Of a DNA stretch of 64,000 bases, positions 1 to 8,781 are shown in pieces. A program made the position numbers and the translations under genes. The notes beneath the pieces were generated by a model that did not search any database, was not told where the DNA came from, and saw only the letters and a program-made list of their open reading frames with translations. The DNA comes from Pusillimonas sp. DMV24BSW_D (GTDB lineage Bacteria > Pseudomonadota > Gammaproteobacteria > Burkholderiales > Burkholderiaceae_B): positions 3,127,900 through 3,191,899 of the forward strand of contig NZ_CP049990.1 of assembly GCF_011388195.1 (NCBI RefSeq). Direction: 5' to 3'. The stretch's first letter is position 1. Each line of letters opens with the position of its first letter.

Positions 1-528
1 ACGCGCGGGAAACGTGAACACACCTTCTTCGGCAAAGGCGTAGCAGCCCATGTCTCAACCGCTAAGCCGGTTAGCGCGGCATTAGTCGATTGGATTGGCG
101 ACACCGCACATGAATTAGACGTCTCGTTTCGCCGAAACCTCACCTATGCTTGTGTAGAAGGCCCCCGCCTGGGGACCCAAGCTGAAAGCCATTTCCTGCG
201 CCAGGCAGGTTGCCACCTAGTTGGAATGACTAACGTACCTGAAGTCTTTCTGGCACGCGAAGCCCAAATGGCATACGCCACAGTGGGCCTGGTGACCGAT
301 TACGATTGCTGGCTCGACGACCCTACCCAACATGTGAGTGTTGAGCATGTTTTTCAACTCTACGGTGCAACGTTGGTCAAAGCACAGAATGTGCTTAACG
401 CAGCAATGCAACGGTCGCTGCCGGAACCAGAACCCGAAATAAGGTCGGCGCTAAAAGGGGCTGTCCTGACGCGAGATACCGAATTGACGGAAGCGCAGCG
501 GCGGTGGCTGGATACCCTCAAGCGTTAG
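1..528 (+). CDS. mtnP: S-methyl-5'-thioadenosine phosphorylase (MTAP/PNP family), 3' part
   Basis: The gene is open from base 1 and ends with TAG at 526-528, so its 5' end lies outside the window; about 175 C-terminal residues are visible. The family phosphorolyses 5'-methylthioadenosine, or related purine nucleosides, releasing the base and a ribose-1-phosphate. Family blocks seen are TFFGKGVAAHV, then EGPRLGTQAES (the substrate-site GPR..T.AES block), then GMTNVPEVFLAREA followed by TDYDCW. The last block is very typical of MTAP-class enzymes. A related 6-oxopurine phosphorylase cannot be excluded without the N-terminus. It converges on the next gene with only 2 bp between stops. Confidence 0.85.
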   Translation, partial: TRGKREHTFFGKGVAAHVSTAKPVSAALVDWIGDTAHELDVSFRRNLTYACVEGPRLGTQAESHFLRQAGCHLVGMTNVPEVFLAREAQMAYATVGLVTDYDCWLDDPTQHVSVEHVFQLYGATLVKAQNVLNAAMQRSLPEPEPEIRSALKGAVLTRDTELTEAQRRWLDTLKR

Positions 529-530
529 CG

Positions 531-1766
531 TCAACCTGAACCGCTACTGCCTACCTGCACCGATGGTGCCGACTGCAAAACGGGCGCGGCATCGGCCAGA
601 ATATCAGCCCGTACACCCGACAGTGGCGGATAAATACGTTGGCGGTTGATGATTTGCTTGGTGCGTTTTGCATCGTTACGCACGGCAATCACCTCACGAT
701 TCCAACCCTGGGTGTAAACAGCGCCCCATGCACCCAAATCAACGACATTCACATACCGCTCAACCAATAACGGCAGCATAGGAGCATCAAACAGGTCCGC
801 TACCACGTTATGGCCCGCATAACGTCCCATTGGGCGCCCATGCTGACACGACATCACGTTGTCATGCCCCGGGCAAATCTCGAACCGCGCGGTGTCACCG
901 GCCGCAAATACATCAGGTGTTCCGGTGACACGCATGAAATGATCAACACTCACCCGGCCGGCAGCATCGAGCGAAGATGAGATACGCCCACCCAATGAAG
1001 GCGCCCGCATGCCGGCGCACCACACCACCGTAGCGGCCGGTATGAACTCACCACCTTCAAGCTCAACGCCATCCTTGGATACCACCCGCACCAACCGACC
1101 ACACCGCACCTCAATTTTCAGGTCGCTCAATGCTTGTGCAATCACTGCCTGGGCCTCATTGCCCATTGACTGGGCAGCCTGTGTGTTCGCATCAACCAAT
1201 ACGACGCGCACAAACTGCGCGCGCGCTGCTCCGGCAAGCTGAAGCAAACGAGCCGGCAATTCGCATGCCAGCTCAATACCCGTTAGCCCCGCTCCGACCA
1301 CCACGACCGTAAATTGGCCGTCGAACGACTCAAGCGCACTTAACCGGCGCAAGTGGCGTTTCATAAGCTCGGCGGCGGGATACGTATCGATATTATGTAG
1401 ATAATCCGCCCCTGGGAGGTTCGGCAGCACAACATGGCTTCCCAATGTATAAACCAGCCTGTCGTAGCTAAGCGCCTGAGGCCCTTGTTCAGTGTGAAGC
1501 CGAACATCACGACTTCCGGTATCGATATCCACAACCTTGGCGCGCACATGCTCAACCCCAATCGGCTCCAACACTTTGCTTAACGGAACCAGCGATGGGG
1601 CAAGATCGTCTTCATAGTTACGCACGCGAATACTGTGGTAATCATTCTGATCAACAACGATCAACCTAACGTCGTTCGTTGTGCCCAGCTCATCAAGCTT
1701 GCGCGCTGCGCCGGCCGCTGCGGCCAACCCCGCGAAACCCGCCCCCGCTATCACCACATTCTTCAT
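531..1766 (-). CDS. NAD(P)/FAD-dependent oxidoreductase, NDH-2-like
   Basis: A flavoprotein of the pyridine nucleotide-disulphide oxidoreductase family, resembling type II NADH dehydrogenase, which passes electrons from NADH to quinone at the inner membrane without pumping protons. The N-terminal FAD-binding fold has AGAGFAG, a second nucleotide fold has VVGAGLTGIELA near residue 160, and the C-terminal half carries the AAGDTA FAD motif. I chose the ATG at 1766, giving MKNVVIAGAG, because GAGGAG lies about 7 bases upstream; a start 15 bases earlier (1781) is open but less likely. It lies 36 bp downstream of the TAXI protein gene on the same strand and may be co-transcribed. Substrate and acceptor are not shown by the sequence. 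Confidence 0.8.
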   Translation of the reverse strand: MKNVVIAGAGFAGLAAAAGAARKLDELGTTNDVRLIVVDQNDYHSIRVRNYEDDLAPSLVPLSKVLEPIGVEHVRAKVVDIDTGSRDVRLHTEQGPQALSYDRLVYTLGSHVVLPNLPGADYLHNIDTYPAAELMKRHLRRLSALESFDGQFTVVVVGAGLTGIELACELPARLLQLAGAARAQFVRVVLVDANTQAAQSMGNEAQAVIAQALSDLKIEVRCGRLVRVVSKDGVELEGGEFIPAATVVWCAGMRAPSLGGRISSSLDAAGRVSVDHFMRVTGTPDVFAAGDTARFEICPGHDNVMSCQHGRPMGRYAGHNVVADLFDAPMLPLLVERYVNVVDLGAWGAVYTQGWNREVIAVRNDAKRTKQIINRQRIYPPLSGVRADILADAAPVLQSAPSVQVGSSGSG

Positions 1767-1802
1767 AAGAACTCCTCTCAAAGCCGGAACTTTTGAACAA
1801 GC

Positions 1803-3335
1803 TCAGGGTGCCTGCTTTTCGGCAACACGATGCTTTTGAATGCTTTCCAGTCCAAGTAAAGCCTCTTGAGCGCCAAGGTGCAAAGGAACGGATAGCCCTC
1901 GTCGGGCGTTCTGAATCGACACCTGAGCTCCCTGCGCGGAACCTTTTTCAAGTAAGTCGTTACTACTTTCATACAGTACTTCGGTAATTCGTTTGGCCTC
2001 GTCTCGCGTCAACTCATCGGTCGACAGCAACAGTGCCGCCATGCCAACGGTTGTGGTCGTTTCTCGCTGCCCAGGATACGTTCCCGACGTAATATTCAAG
2101 GGCATTAAAACCGGATTCGCCTTCACAATTTCCTGAATCGCATCACGCTCCAACGGCAACAGCTTCAATGCAGCTTCGGCCAACGCATCACGCAATACGT
2201 TGGCGGGAACACCAATAATATGAACGGTTGCGTCGATACCTCCGCGGTTCAACACAGGCAGCGACGCGGCAAAAGGCAATTCACTCACTTCATAATCAAC
2301 ACCCGCCTTTAAGCCGTGGGCATCCAGAACGGCGGTTAGGGTGGTTCGAATCGCCGAGCCGGGCGGCCCCAACGCCACCTTTTTCCCTTTCAAGTCTGAT
2401 ACTTGATTCAGACCTGCGTCGTCGCGCACCACGATATGAACCATCTCAGGGTACAAGCTGCCCAACGCGCGAATTTGCGCAAACTGCCCCTGCGACTCGA
2501 ACGGCCCTTCGGCCTCGTAGGCAAGACGCGCAGTGTCGGCCTGGGCAATCGCCAAAACGGCATCGCCGGAACGCAACAGACGAATATTATCGACACTGCC
2601 ACCGGTCGTCAGCGCCGCAATTCTTACACCATGCTCACGACCGATTTGCCCCAGCGCGCGAGCGAATGCCGCATACTCCCCCTGCTCCGGCCCACTGGCC
2701 AATGGGTAGCCTTGCTGCATGCGGGTTAACCGGCCATCGATTCGGGCAACCGAGCGCTGCAACTCCTGTTGCAACACACGCTGCGCCGCGGTAGAGCCTG
2801 TATTCACCACCGATTGCGTAATTTCGTTCAAGGTACCCAGCAGCTGTCGGGCAACGGGTTGAGAAACACCTGACTCATAATTTGGTACGGTTGCCGAAGT
2901 CAGCCCAGGCGGCGTTACAAATACCCAATTTCCACCGTCTTTGCGATAAATGGCGCTGCCGTGAGCTTCGATAACATCGCCGGCCTCGTTGCCACCCGAC
3001 TTCACGCCGACGACACCTCTGGACCCTGCACCCAATAATGTCACTAAAGAGGCGACGCCGGGCTGATCCCATCCGCCAAGCTCAACTTCACGCTCAACCT
3101 GTAGCGCAATATCGTAATAAATGACCCGCCGCGTCTGCCCTGCCGGCTCGGTGCTATCTTGTGCCGACCCTTTACGCTGCAAGTCAACAATTTTGAACAG
3201 ATCATCACCATAAGTTTGCGTGAGTTCTGTTTGCAAGTCCGAACGCAGCGCGGCATCGTCGGGCTGGCGGCTGCAGGCAGCCAGCAAAAATAACAATAGA
3301 ACAAAGCTTAAGCGTTTAAGCATGGCCCCTGGCAT
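1803..3335 (-). CDS. TAXI-family solute-binding lipoprotein with extra N-terminal domain
   Basis: An extracytoplasmic binding protein of the TAXI class, normally the receptor of TRAP transporters. The start at 3335 has a G-rich Shine-Dalgarno (GGGGGG) about 7 bases upstream and abuts the stop of gltS (3336). The N-terminus is a lipoprotein signal with lipobox LLAAC. About 200 residues follow that I do not recognise. The TAXI domain then runs from about residue 235 to the end (RIAALTTGGSVDNI, QADTARLAYEAEG, LKGKKVALGPPGS, INITSGTYPG-like block). At 510 residues it is well above the roughly 320-340 usual for TAXI receptors. No TRAP membrane gene is nearby; its partner by position is a GltS carrier. 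A glutamate-like ligand is an inference from that. Confidence 0.8.
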   Translation of the reverse strand: MPGAMLKRLSFVLLLFLLAACSRQPDDAALRSDLQTELTQTYGDDLFKIVDLQRKGSAQDSTEPAGQTRRVIYYDIALQVEREVELGGWDQPGVASLVTLLGAGSRGVVGVKSGGNEAGDVIEAHGSAIYRKDGGNWVFVTPPGLTSATVPNYESGVSQPVARQLLGTLNEITQSVVNTGSTAAQRVLQQELQRSVARIDGRLTRMQQGYPLASGPEQGEYAAFARALGQIGREHGVRIAALTTGGSVDNIRLLRSGDAVLAIAQADTARLAYEAEGPFESQGQFAQIRALGSLYPEMVHIVVRDDAGLNQVSDLKGKKVALGPPGSAIRTTLTAVLDAHGLKAGVDYEVSELPFAASLPVLNRGGIDATVHIIGVPANVLRDALAEAALKLLPLERDAIQEIVKANPVLMPLNITSGTYPGQRETTTTVGMAALLLSTDELTRDEAKRITEVLYESSNDLLEKGSAQGAQVSIQNARRGLSVPLHLGAQEALLGLESIQKHRVAEKQAP

Positions 3336-4550
3336 CTAGAAGCCCCCCACAAACGGCAACGCGATCATTGAGGTGAGCACAATCACGTTGATAATATCGA
3401 CCAAGAATGCACCTGTAACCGGTACGACGATAAACGACTCAGGAGCCGCACCGTGACGCCGGGTGAGTGCCTGCATATTGGCAATAGCCGTCGCCGTTGC
3501 ACCCATCGAAAAGCCGCAGAAAGCGGCCGACATAACCGCCGCCTCGTAATCCTTTTTAAGTAACCGAAACACCACCCAGCTTGCATAAACCGCAGCAAAT
3601 AAGGCTTGTGCCGCCAGAATAATCAGCAAGGGTCCGGCCAGGCGGCTAACGCTCGCCAAATCAAGTGTCATCATCGTGAGCCCCAGAAAAACGGCAAGCG
3701 AAAATGACCCAATAATTTCCGTCACACGATCGTGAAGCCGGACTCCGAGTTTTGGCCCGATATTCCGAATAACCACGCCAATAGCAAGACACCAAAGAAA
3801 ATTCGGCAAACTCACAGGCGCATGCTCCACCCATTTTGCAATCATGGTTCCAAAAACAACGCACACCAATGCCGCGCCAAGCGAGGTAATGACCGCCACA
3901 TAATCAACGGCGGCGCCTTCTTTTGAGGATTCTTCATTAACTTGAACCGCGCCCCCTGCCGACACCGGGCCGCCTTTCGCTTTCAAGGCATGCTTTCGTA
4001 TGAGACGCTCAGCCACCGGCCCGCCAATCACACCGCCCAACACCAGGCCAAATGTTGCTGCCGTCATGGCCAGCACCATCACATCCTGAATATTGTTCAC
4101 TTCGGCAAATCGCGTCGCATAGGCTGCACCGGTGCCATGCCCACCAACCAGCGTGATCGTGCCCCCTATTAATCCCATGAGGGGGTGCATATCAAGCAAC
4201 CAGGCTATGCCCAGGCCTATGACGTTCTGCAAAATCAAGAATGGCACCAGCGCAAGCAAAAACGCGGCAAGACGCGGCCCCCCGGCAGCCAACAGTTTCA
4301 AGTTCGCGGTTAAGCCGATACAACTGAAAAACAGAAGCAGAAGTGTTGGCTTGATACTGGTGTCAAGCGCAAGCTGAAACCCGCTCCAGTCGGTGATGAA
4401 AAATGCGACAATGGCAAACAGCAAACCCCCGACAATGGGATCTGGAATACTGTAGCGTGACAGCACCCCAACTTTGTTCGTAAGCAGCCGCCCAACAACC
4501 AATACCAGGCAGCACGCCAACAAAGACTGTTCAATAGAAAGTGACAGCAT
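3336..4550 (-). CDS. gltS: Sodium/glutamate symporter, GltS (ESS) family
   Basis: A polytopic inner-membrane protein of 404 residues, the normal GltS length, with about ten hydrophobic segments in two halves. Each half has a glycine-rich re-entrant signature: GGHGTGAAYA near residue 137, and FCGFSMGATATAIANMQ near residue 345. The family imports glutamate with sodium. A charged cytoplasmic loop near residues 190-210 separates the halves. The downstream TAXI lipoprotein gene starts on the base after this stop, so translation is probably coupled. It is divergent from ppc across 73 bp. Confidence 0.9.
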   Translation of the reverse strand: MLSLSIEQSLLACCLVLVVGRLLTNKVGVLSRYSIPDPIVGGLLFAIVAFFITDWSGFQLALDTSIKPTLLLLFFSCIGLTANLKLLAAGGPRLAAFLLALVPFLILQNVIGLGIAWLLDMHPLMGLIGGTITLVGGHGTGAAYATRFAEVNNIQDVMVLAMTAATFGLVLGGVIGGPVAERLIRKHALKAKGGPVSAGGAVQVNEESSKEGAAVDYVAVITSLGAALVCVVFGTMIAKWVEHAPVSLPNFLWCLAIGVVIRNIGPKLGVRLHDRVTEIIGSFSLAVFLGLTMMTLDLASVSRLAGPLLIILAAQALFAAVYASWVVFRLLKKDYEAAVMSAAFCGFSMGATATAIANMQALTRRHGAAPESFIVVPVTGAFLVDIINVIVLTSMIALPFVGGF

Positions 4551-4623
4551 CCATCCCTCTTAGCATTTTTTCGGCATTGCTGAAGTTTTGCCCTGAAATA
4601 ATTGAACGGATATTATCATTGCC

Positions 4624-7509
4624 ATGAGACCTTCACCTTATTCCGAGACTACGCCTACAACCAACTCATCCTTTTTGCGTGACGACATCAGGCAATTAGG
4701 TCGCACATTAGGGCATGTTATTCGTGAATATGAAGGCGAGTCGATTTTTCTGCTGGTCGAAACGCTGCGACGCACGGCAGTTCAACTGCGGCGCGATGAC
4801 CCTGCCCACAACAATAATGCGCTGGCGGAAATCATCAGGAATATTTCGCTGAAAGAGTCGGCGTCGGTCGCCCGCGCTTTCGGCTACTTTCTACAATTGT
4901 CCAATATTGCCGAAGATCGCGATACGAATCGATATCGCCGAACACAGCAACTGAAACAGGCCGAAACGGCAAAAGGCAGCCTGACGGCGGTGTTTGCCAA
5001 ACTTGCCCAACAAGGCATTTCGCACGAGCAAATTGAAAAATTTTTGCAACAAAGCTGCTTCACCCCCGTCCTGACGGCGCATCCCACGGAAGTACAGCGC
5101 AAAAGTACTCTTGACCTGCATCAGGAAATAGCGCAATGCCTGGCGCACCTTAATGCAAACGCCACGCCGGCCGAATACCACGGGCTCATTGCAAAATTAA
5201 CGGGCCTGGTTGCCACGCTCTGGCAAACACGCATGCTTCGTTGGCAAAAACTCACCGTTGTCGATGAAATTGATAACGCATTAGGCTATTACAACCGCAC
5301 ATTTCTTTCCGTCATTCCCTCGCTTTACAAAGATATTCGCCAAACCCTGAACCCGTCCGATAACCCGTTTCACGTTAACAACCAGCCACTGCCGCCCTTT
5401 TTAACGATGGGAAGCTGGATTGGCGGCGATCGGGACGGCAACCCGAATGTGGACGCCTTCACACTGGAACAAGCACTCACAAAGCAGTGCACGGTTATTT
5501 TGCGGCACTATCTGAATGAGGTTCATGAACTGGGCAAAGCGCTTTCGCTCTCCGCTTCCCTGGGGCCTGCCAGCAAACCACTGCTCAACCTGGCCCATCA
5601 AAGCCGGGACACATCCGACCATCGCGCCGACGAACCATACCGCCGTGCACTCATTCACATCTATGCTCGCCTGGCTGCAACCGCCGAAACACTTGTCGGC
5701 CAACCCCTGGCACAACGCCCAACCTATTGCGCAGCACCCTATGAAGATGCCGAAACGTTCGGCAACGACCTGTCGGTATTGGCCAAATCACTTGAGCAAC
5801 ACCATGGCGCCGTTATTGCTCACCTGCGATTGGCCGAACTGATACAGGCGAGCCGGATTTTCGGGTTCCACCTGGCCAGTGTCGACTTGCGTCAAAGCTC
5901 CGATGTCCACGAACGCGTTCTTGATGAATTATTCAGTCGTGCAAAAGTGTCCTGGCGCGGCAACCCTGTGCATTACACCGAACTGTCGGAAGACGAAAAA
6001 ACGGCGCTTTTGTTGCACGAACTCAACGAAGTTCGCCCATTGACCTCTCCCTGGTTAAGCTATTCCGACGAAACCACTAAAGAACTGGGCGTACTCCAGA
6101 TGGCCGCGCAATGCCGGAAAAAATTCGGCAAGCCCGCAATCCAACAAGCCATTATTTCCCACACTGAAACGCTCAGTGACTTGCTGGAGGTTTTGGTTTT
6201 GCAGAAAGAAGCAGGGCTGGTGCCACCCGGGCAAGTCAAACCATCAAGAAGCGGCAAACAGCAACAACACATAGAAAACGGTTTGATGATTGTTCCGTTG
6301 TTTGAAACCATCCCCGACCTTGAGCGCGCACCGGAAATCATGTCGGGCTGGCTGTCATTGCCCCACATTGCCGCCCGTATCAAACACACGCATCGCGGCG
6401 TGCAGGAAGTCATGCTGGGATACTCCGACAGCAATAAAGACGGCGGCTACCTGACCTCTAACTGGACCTTGTACTTAACCGAGCGCAAACTGCTATCGCT
6501 GTTTAAAGAGCACGGCGTTCGTTTACGCCTGTTTCACGGGCGCGGTGGGTCGGTGGGTCGCGGCGGCGGCTCAACTTACGACGCTATCCTGGCTCAACCC
6601 CCGGGTACCGTGAACGGCCAAATTCGGCTTACCGAACAAGGAGAGGTTATTCAGGGCAAATACAAAGACGCACACGTGGGCCGCTGGCACATGGAGAACT
6701 TTGTTGCCGCGAGCCTCGAAGCCAGTTTACTGAATCAAGCCTTGAACCAAGACGACGAAGACCCACACATGGACCAACTGGGCTACGTGGTAGCCATGCT
6801 CTCCGAGCATGCGCAAACCACGTATCGCGAACTGGTCTATCGCACGCCTGGCTTCCAGGATTATTTCTTTGCTTCCACACCCGTAGGTGAAATTGCCGGC
6901 CTGAACATCGGTTCACGACCTGCATCGCGTAAGGCATCTCAACGTATTGAAGATCTGCGCGCTATACCCTGGAGTTTCGCCTGGGCGCAATGCCGCGTGA
7001 TGCTGCCAGGTTGGTATGGCGTGGGAACCGCGCTTAACCATTATCTGGAAGAGGGCTGCAAACACAGCCCTCGCACCCAATCAGCACGCTTGAAGCAGCT
7101 TCAAAAAATGGCAAAGGAATGGCCGTTCTTCCGGGCCCTGATGTCGAACATGGAACAAGTGTTGGCCAAAGTCGACATGGGTATCGCTCACGAATACGCC
7201 GGGCTGGTGAATGACCCTGAATTGCGCACACGCATTTATAGCCGGATTAAAAAGGAATTTGAGTTGACATGCACTTTATTCACCCAGGTATGTCAACGAC
7301 AACTATTGGCGGAAGACCCCATTTTGCGGGATGCGCTGGCCGAACGCTTTGCTTACATCGATCCACTGAACCACCTTCAGGTCGCCCTATTGAAGCGGCA
7401 CCGTGCCACGCGCCAGCGCGGCAACAAAAACAGTGTAGAGAGCAGCGCGCAACGGTCATTACACATGACCATCAATGGCGTTGCAGCAGGTTTACGAAAC
7501 ACAGGGTAA
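4624..7509 (+). CDS. ppc: Phosphoenolpyruvate carboxylase
   Basis: Carboxylates phosphoenolpyruvate with bicarbonate to oxaloacetate, refilling the TCA cycle in the cytoplasm. At 961 residues it is a full-length bacterial enzyme. Catalytic signatures are present: LTAHPTEVQRKS with the active-site His near residue 152, GYSDSNKDGG near 598, and FHGRGGSVGRGGG near 637. The C-terminal allosteric region includes LNIGSRPASRK. After the usual C-terminal region there is a basic Ser/Arg-rich tail of about 30 residues (KRHRATRQRGNKNS onward), which is unusual, since family members normally end in an NTG motif; NTG is in fact kept as the last three residues. The start has no strong ribosome-binding site. 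Confidence 0.95.
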   Translation: MRPSPYSETTPTTNSSFLRDDIRQLGRTLGHVIREYEGESIFLLVETLRRTAVQLRRDDPAHNNNALAEIIRNISLKESASVARAFGYFLQLSNIAEDRDTNRYRRTQQLKQAETAKGSLTAVFAKLAQQGISHEQIEKFLQQSCFTPVLTAHPTEVQRKSTLDLHQEIAQCLAHLNANATPAEYHGLIAKLTGLVATLWQTRMLRWQKLTVVDEIDNALGYYNRTFLSVIPSLYKDIRQTLNPSDNPFHVNNQPLPPFLTMGSWIGGDRDGNPNVDAFTLEQALTKQCTVILRHYLNEVHELGKALSLSASLGPASKPLLNLAHQSRDTSDHRADEPYRRALIHIYARLAATAETLVGQPLAQRPTYCAAPYEDAETFGNDLSVLAKSLEQHHGAVIAHLRLAELIQASRIFGFHLASVDLRQSSDVHERVLDELFSRAKVSWRGNPVHYTELSEDEKTALLLHELNEVRPLTSPWLSYSDETTKELGVLQMAAQCRKKFGKPAIQQAIISHTETLSDLLEVLVLQKEAGLVPPGQVKPSRSGKQQQHIENGLMIVPLFETIPDLERAPEIMSGWLSLPHIAARIKHTHRGVQEVMLGYSDSNKDGGYLTSNWTLYLTERKLLSLFKEHGVRLRLFHGRGGSVGRGGGSTYDAILAQPPGTVNGQIRLTEQGEVIQGKYKDAHVGRWHMENFVAASLEASLLNQALNQDDEDPHMDQLGYVVAMLSEHAQTTYRELVYRTPGFQDYFFASTPVGEIAGLNIGSRPASRKASQRIEDLRAIPWSFAWAQCRVMLPGWYGVGTALNHYLEEGCKHSPRTQSARLKQLQKMAKEWPFFRALMSNMEQVLAKVDMGIAHEYAGLVNDPELRTRIYSRIKKEFELTCTLFTQVCQRQLLAEDPILRDALAERFAYIDPLNHLQVALLKRHRATRQRGNKNSVESSAQRSLHMTINGVAAGLRNTG

Positions 7510-7510
7510 A

Positions 7511-7550
7511 GATAAGCGCCGACATCACCGACGGCGCTTATCCTGTTTTC
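7511..7550. terminator. Bidirectional intrinsic terminator between ppc and MFS gene
   Basis: An 11-bp perfect stem, GATAAGCGCCG (7511-7521) with CGGCGCTTATC (7532-7542), is followed by CTGTTTTC. It begins just after the ppc stop and runs into the stop of the convergent MFS gene, so it can serve both. Confidence 0.75.
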
Positions 7551-8715
7551 ACGGGCGCAAAAACTTAACGCACAGCCAAACCAGCACCGACATAAACAGA
7601 GCGGCGACAAGATTCGCCGTGGTGCTGATATCAATTGTGGCGCTACCCAACGTCGTGCCCAAGGCAATCCCCACGTAAATGGCTGAAGAATTCAGTGATA
7701 CAACCATTGGCCCGTGACTCGGTGCAACATCGATCAAGCGGGCTTGTTGCGGGGGCGCCTGACACCAACTGGTCCCCCCCCAAAGCACCATAAGAAAGCC
7801 CACCATGAAGTAGAGCGCCACGCCGGTTGAATTTCCAATGAGCAACATCAAGGCGAACCCCAGTGCCATGAAAGCAAACGCCCAAAGCAAAACGGTACGC
7901 GGATCCCAGCGATCAACGGCCGCGCCACATACAATATTTCCAACCACCGCGCCAATGCCGTACAAAAGCAACATAATCGACATGTGCGATGCACTGATGC
8001 CCAAATCGTCCAAAACAACCAGCACAAACGCATAGGGGACATAACACGCGGCCACGCCCAAAACCGTTACCGGCAAAATAAGCATTATTTTGCGATCTTT
8101 CAATAATGCGAGGCGTCTTTTTAACGGTACGGCGGCCCCACCCGGCATCGGCGGCAAACGAAAGAAGATACCAATGGCCGCCAGTACACCAACCGCCGCC
8201 ACCATAGATAAAGCACCCCGCCAGGAAAGCGCATTGCTGGCCAAATTCCCCAACGGCACGCCAATCGCCGTTGCGATGGTCATACCCCCCACCACGACCG
8301 ACAAAGCGCGCCCTCGTGACTCAAGCGGCGCCAAAGAGGCAGCCATAGCGGCAGCGTTGGGCGTGAAGGATGCAGCCGCTGCGGCCGCAAAAATGCGGCT
8401 GACCAGCAACATTTCAAAACTCGGCGCCAAAGCCGCTGCAATATCAGTTAAAACAAGCGCAACAATGGCGCTAATAAGTAATTTCCGTCGCTCAAATCGC
8501 ACAGTTAATGTTGCCAATATCGGAGACAGAACCGCATAACTTGCAGCAAAAACCGTTACGGCATATCCTGCATGGGCGACGCTGACACCCAGCTCCGCGG
8601 CCATCTCGGGCAAAAACGCAGAAAGAATAAATGCGTCGGTACCCACAGCAAAGGTACCCAAGGCCAAAATGGCAACAGAACGCGCAACGTCGCTTTGTAA
8701 TCCAGGCAATTTCAT
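7549..8715 (-). CDS. MFS transporter (DHA1/AraJ-like drug exporter type)
   Basis: A proton-coupled major facilitator superfamily protein of about 388 residues with twelve predicted membrane segments. N-terminal features typical of the AraJ/CmlA-like group are FAVGTDAFILSAFLPEMA and the loop 2-3 region TVRFERRKLL. A second-half loop reads GAAVDRWDPR. I prefer the ATG at 8715 (MKLPGLQSD) over a GTG at 8757, because the former gives the usual short N-terminus; neither has a strong ribosome-binding site. Its substrate cannot be told. It is divergent from the autotransporter protease. Confidence 0.8.
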   Translation of the reverse strand: MKLPGLQSDVARSVAILALGTFAVGTDAFILSAFLPEMAAELGVSVAHAGYAVTVFAASYAVLSPILATLTVRFERRKLLISAIVALVLTDIAAALAPSFEMLLVSRIFAAAAAASFTPNAAAMAASLAPLESRGRALSVVVGGMTIATAIGVPLGNLASNALSWRGALSMVAAVGVLAAIGIFFRLPPMPGGAAVPLKRRLALLKDRKIMLILPVTVLGVAACYVPYAFVLVVLDDLGISASHMSIMLLLYGIGAVVGNIVCGAAVDRWDPRTVLLWAFAFMALGFALMLLIGNSTGVALYFMVGFLMVLWGGTSWCQAPPQQARLIDVAPSHGPMVVSLNSSAIYVGIALGTTLGSATIDISTTANLVAALFMSVLVWLCVKFLRP

Positions 8716-8781
8716 CAGTAAACCGTGTCTCTTGTGCTTATTCTGATCAGGCGACACTATACAAGAAGAAATAACGAGACA

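Noticed and set aside
2228..2794. Open frame of 188 codons antisense to the TAXI lipoprotein gene
   Set aside because: Arg/Pro/Ser-rich low-complexity translation with no start context; the opposite strand encodes a clear TAXI domain.
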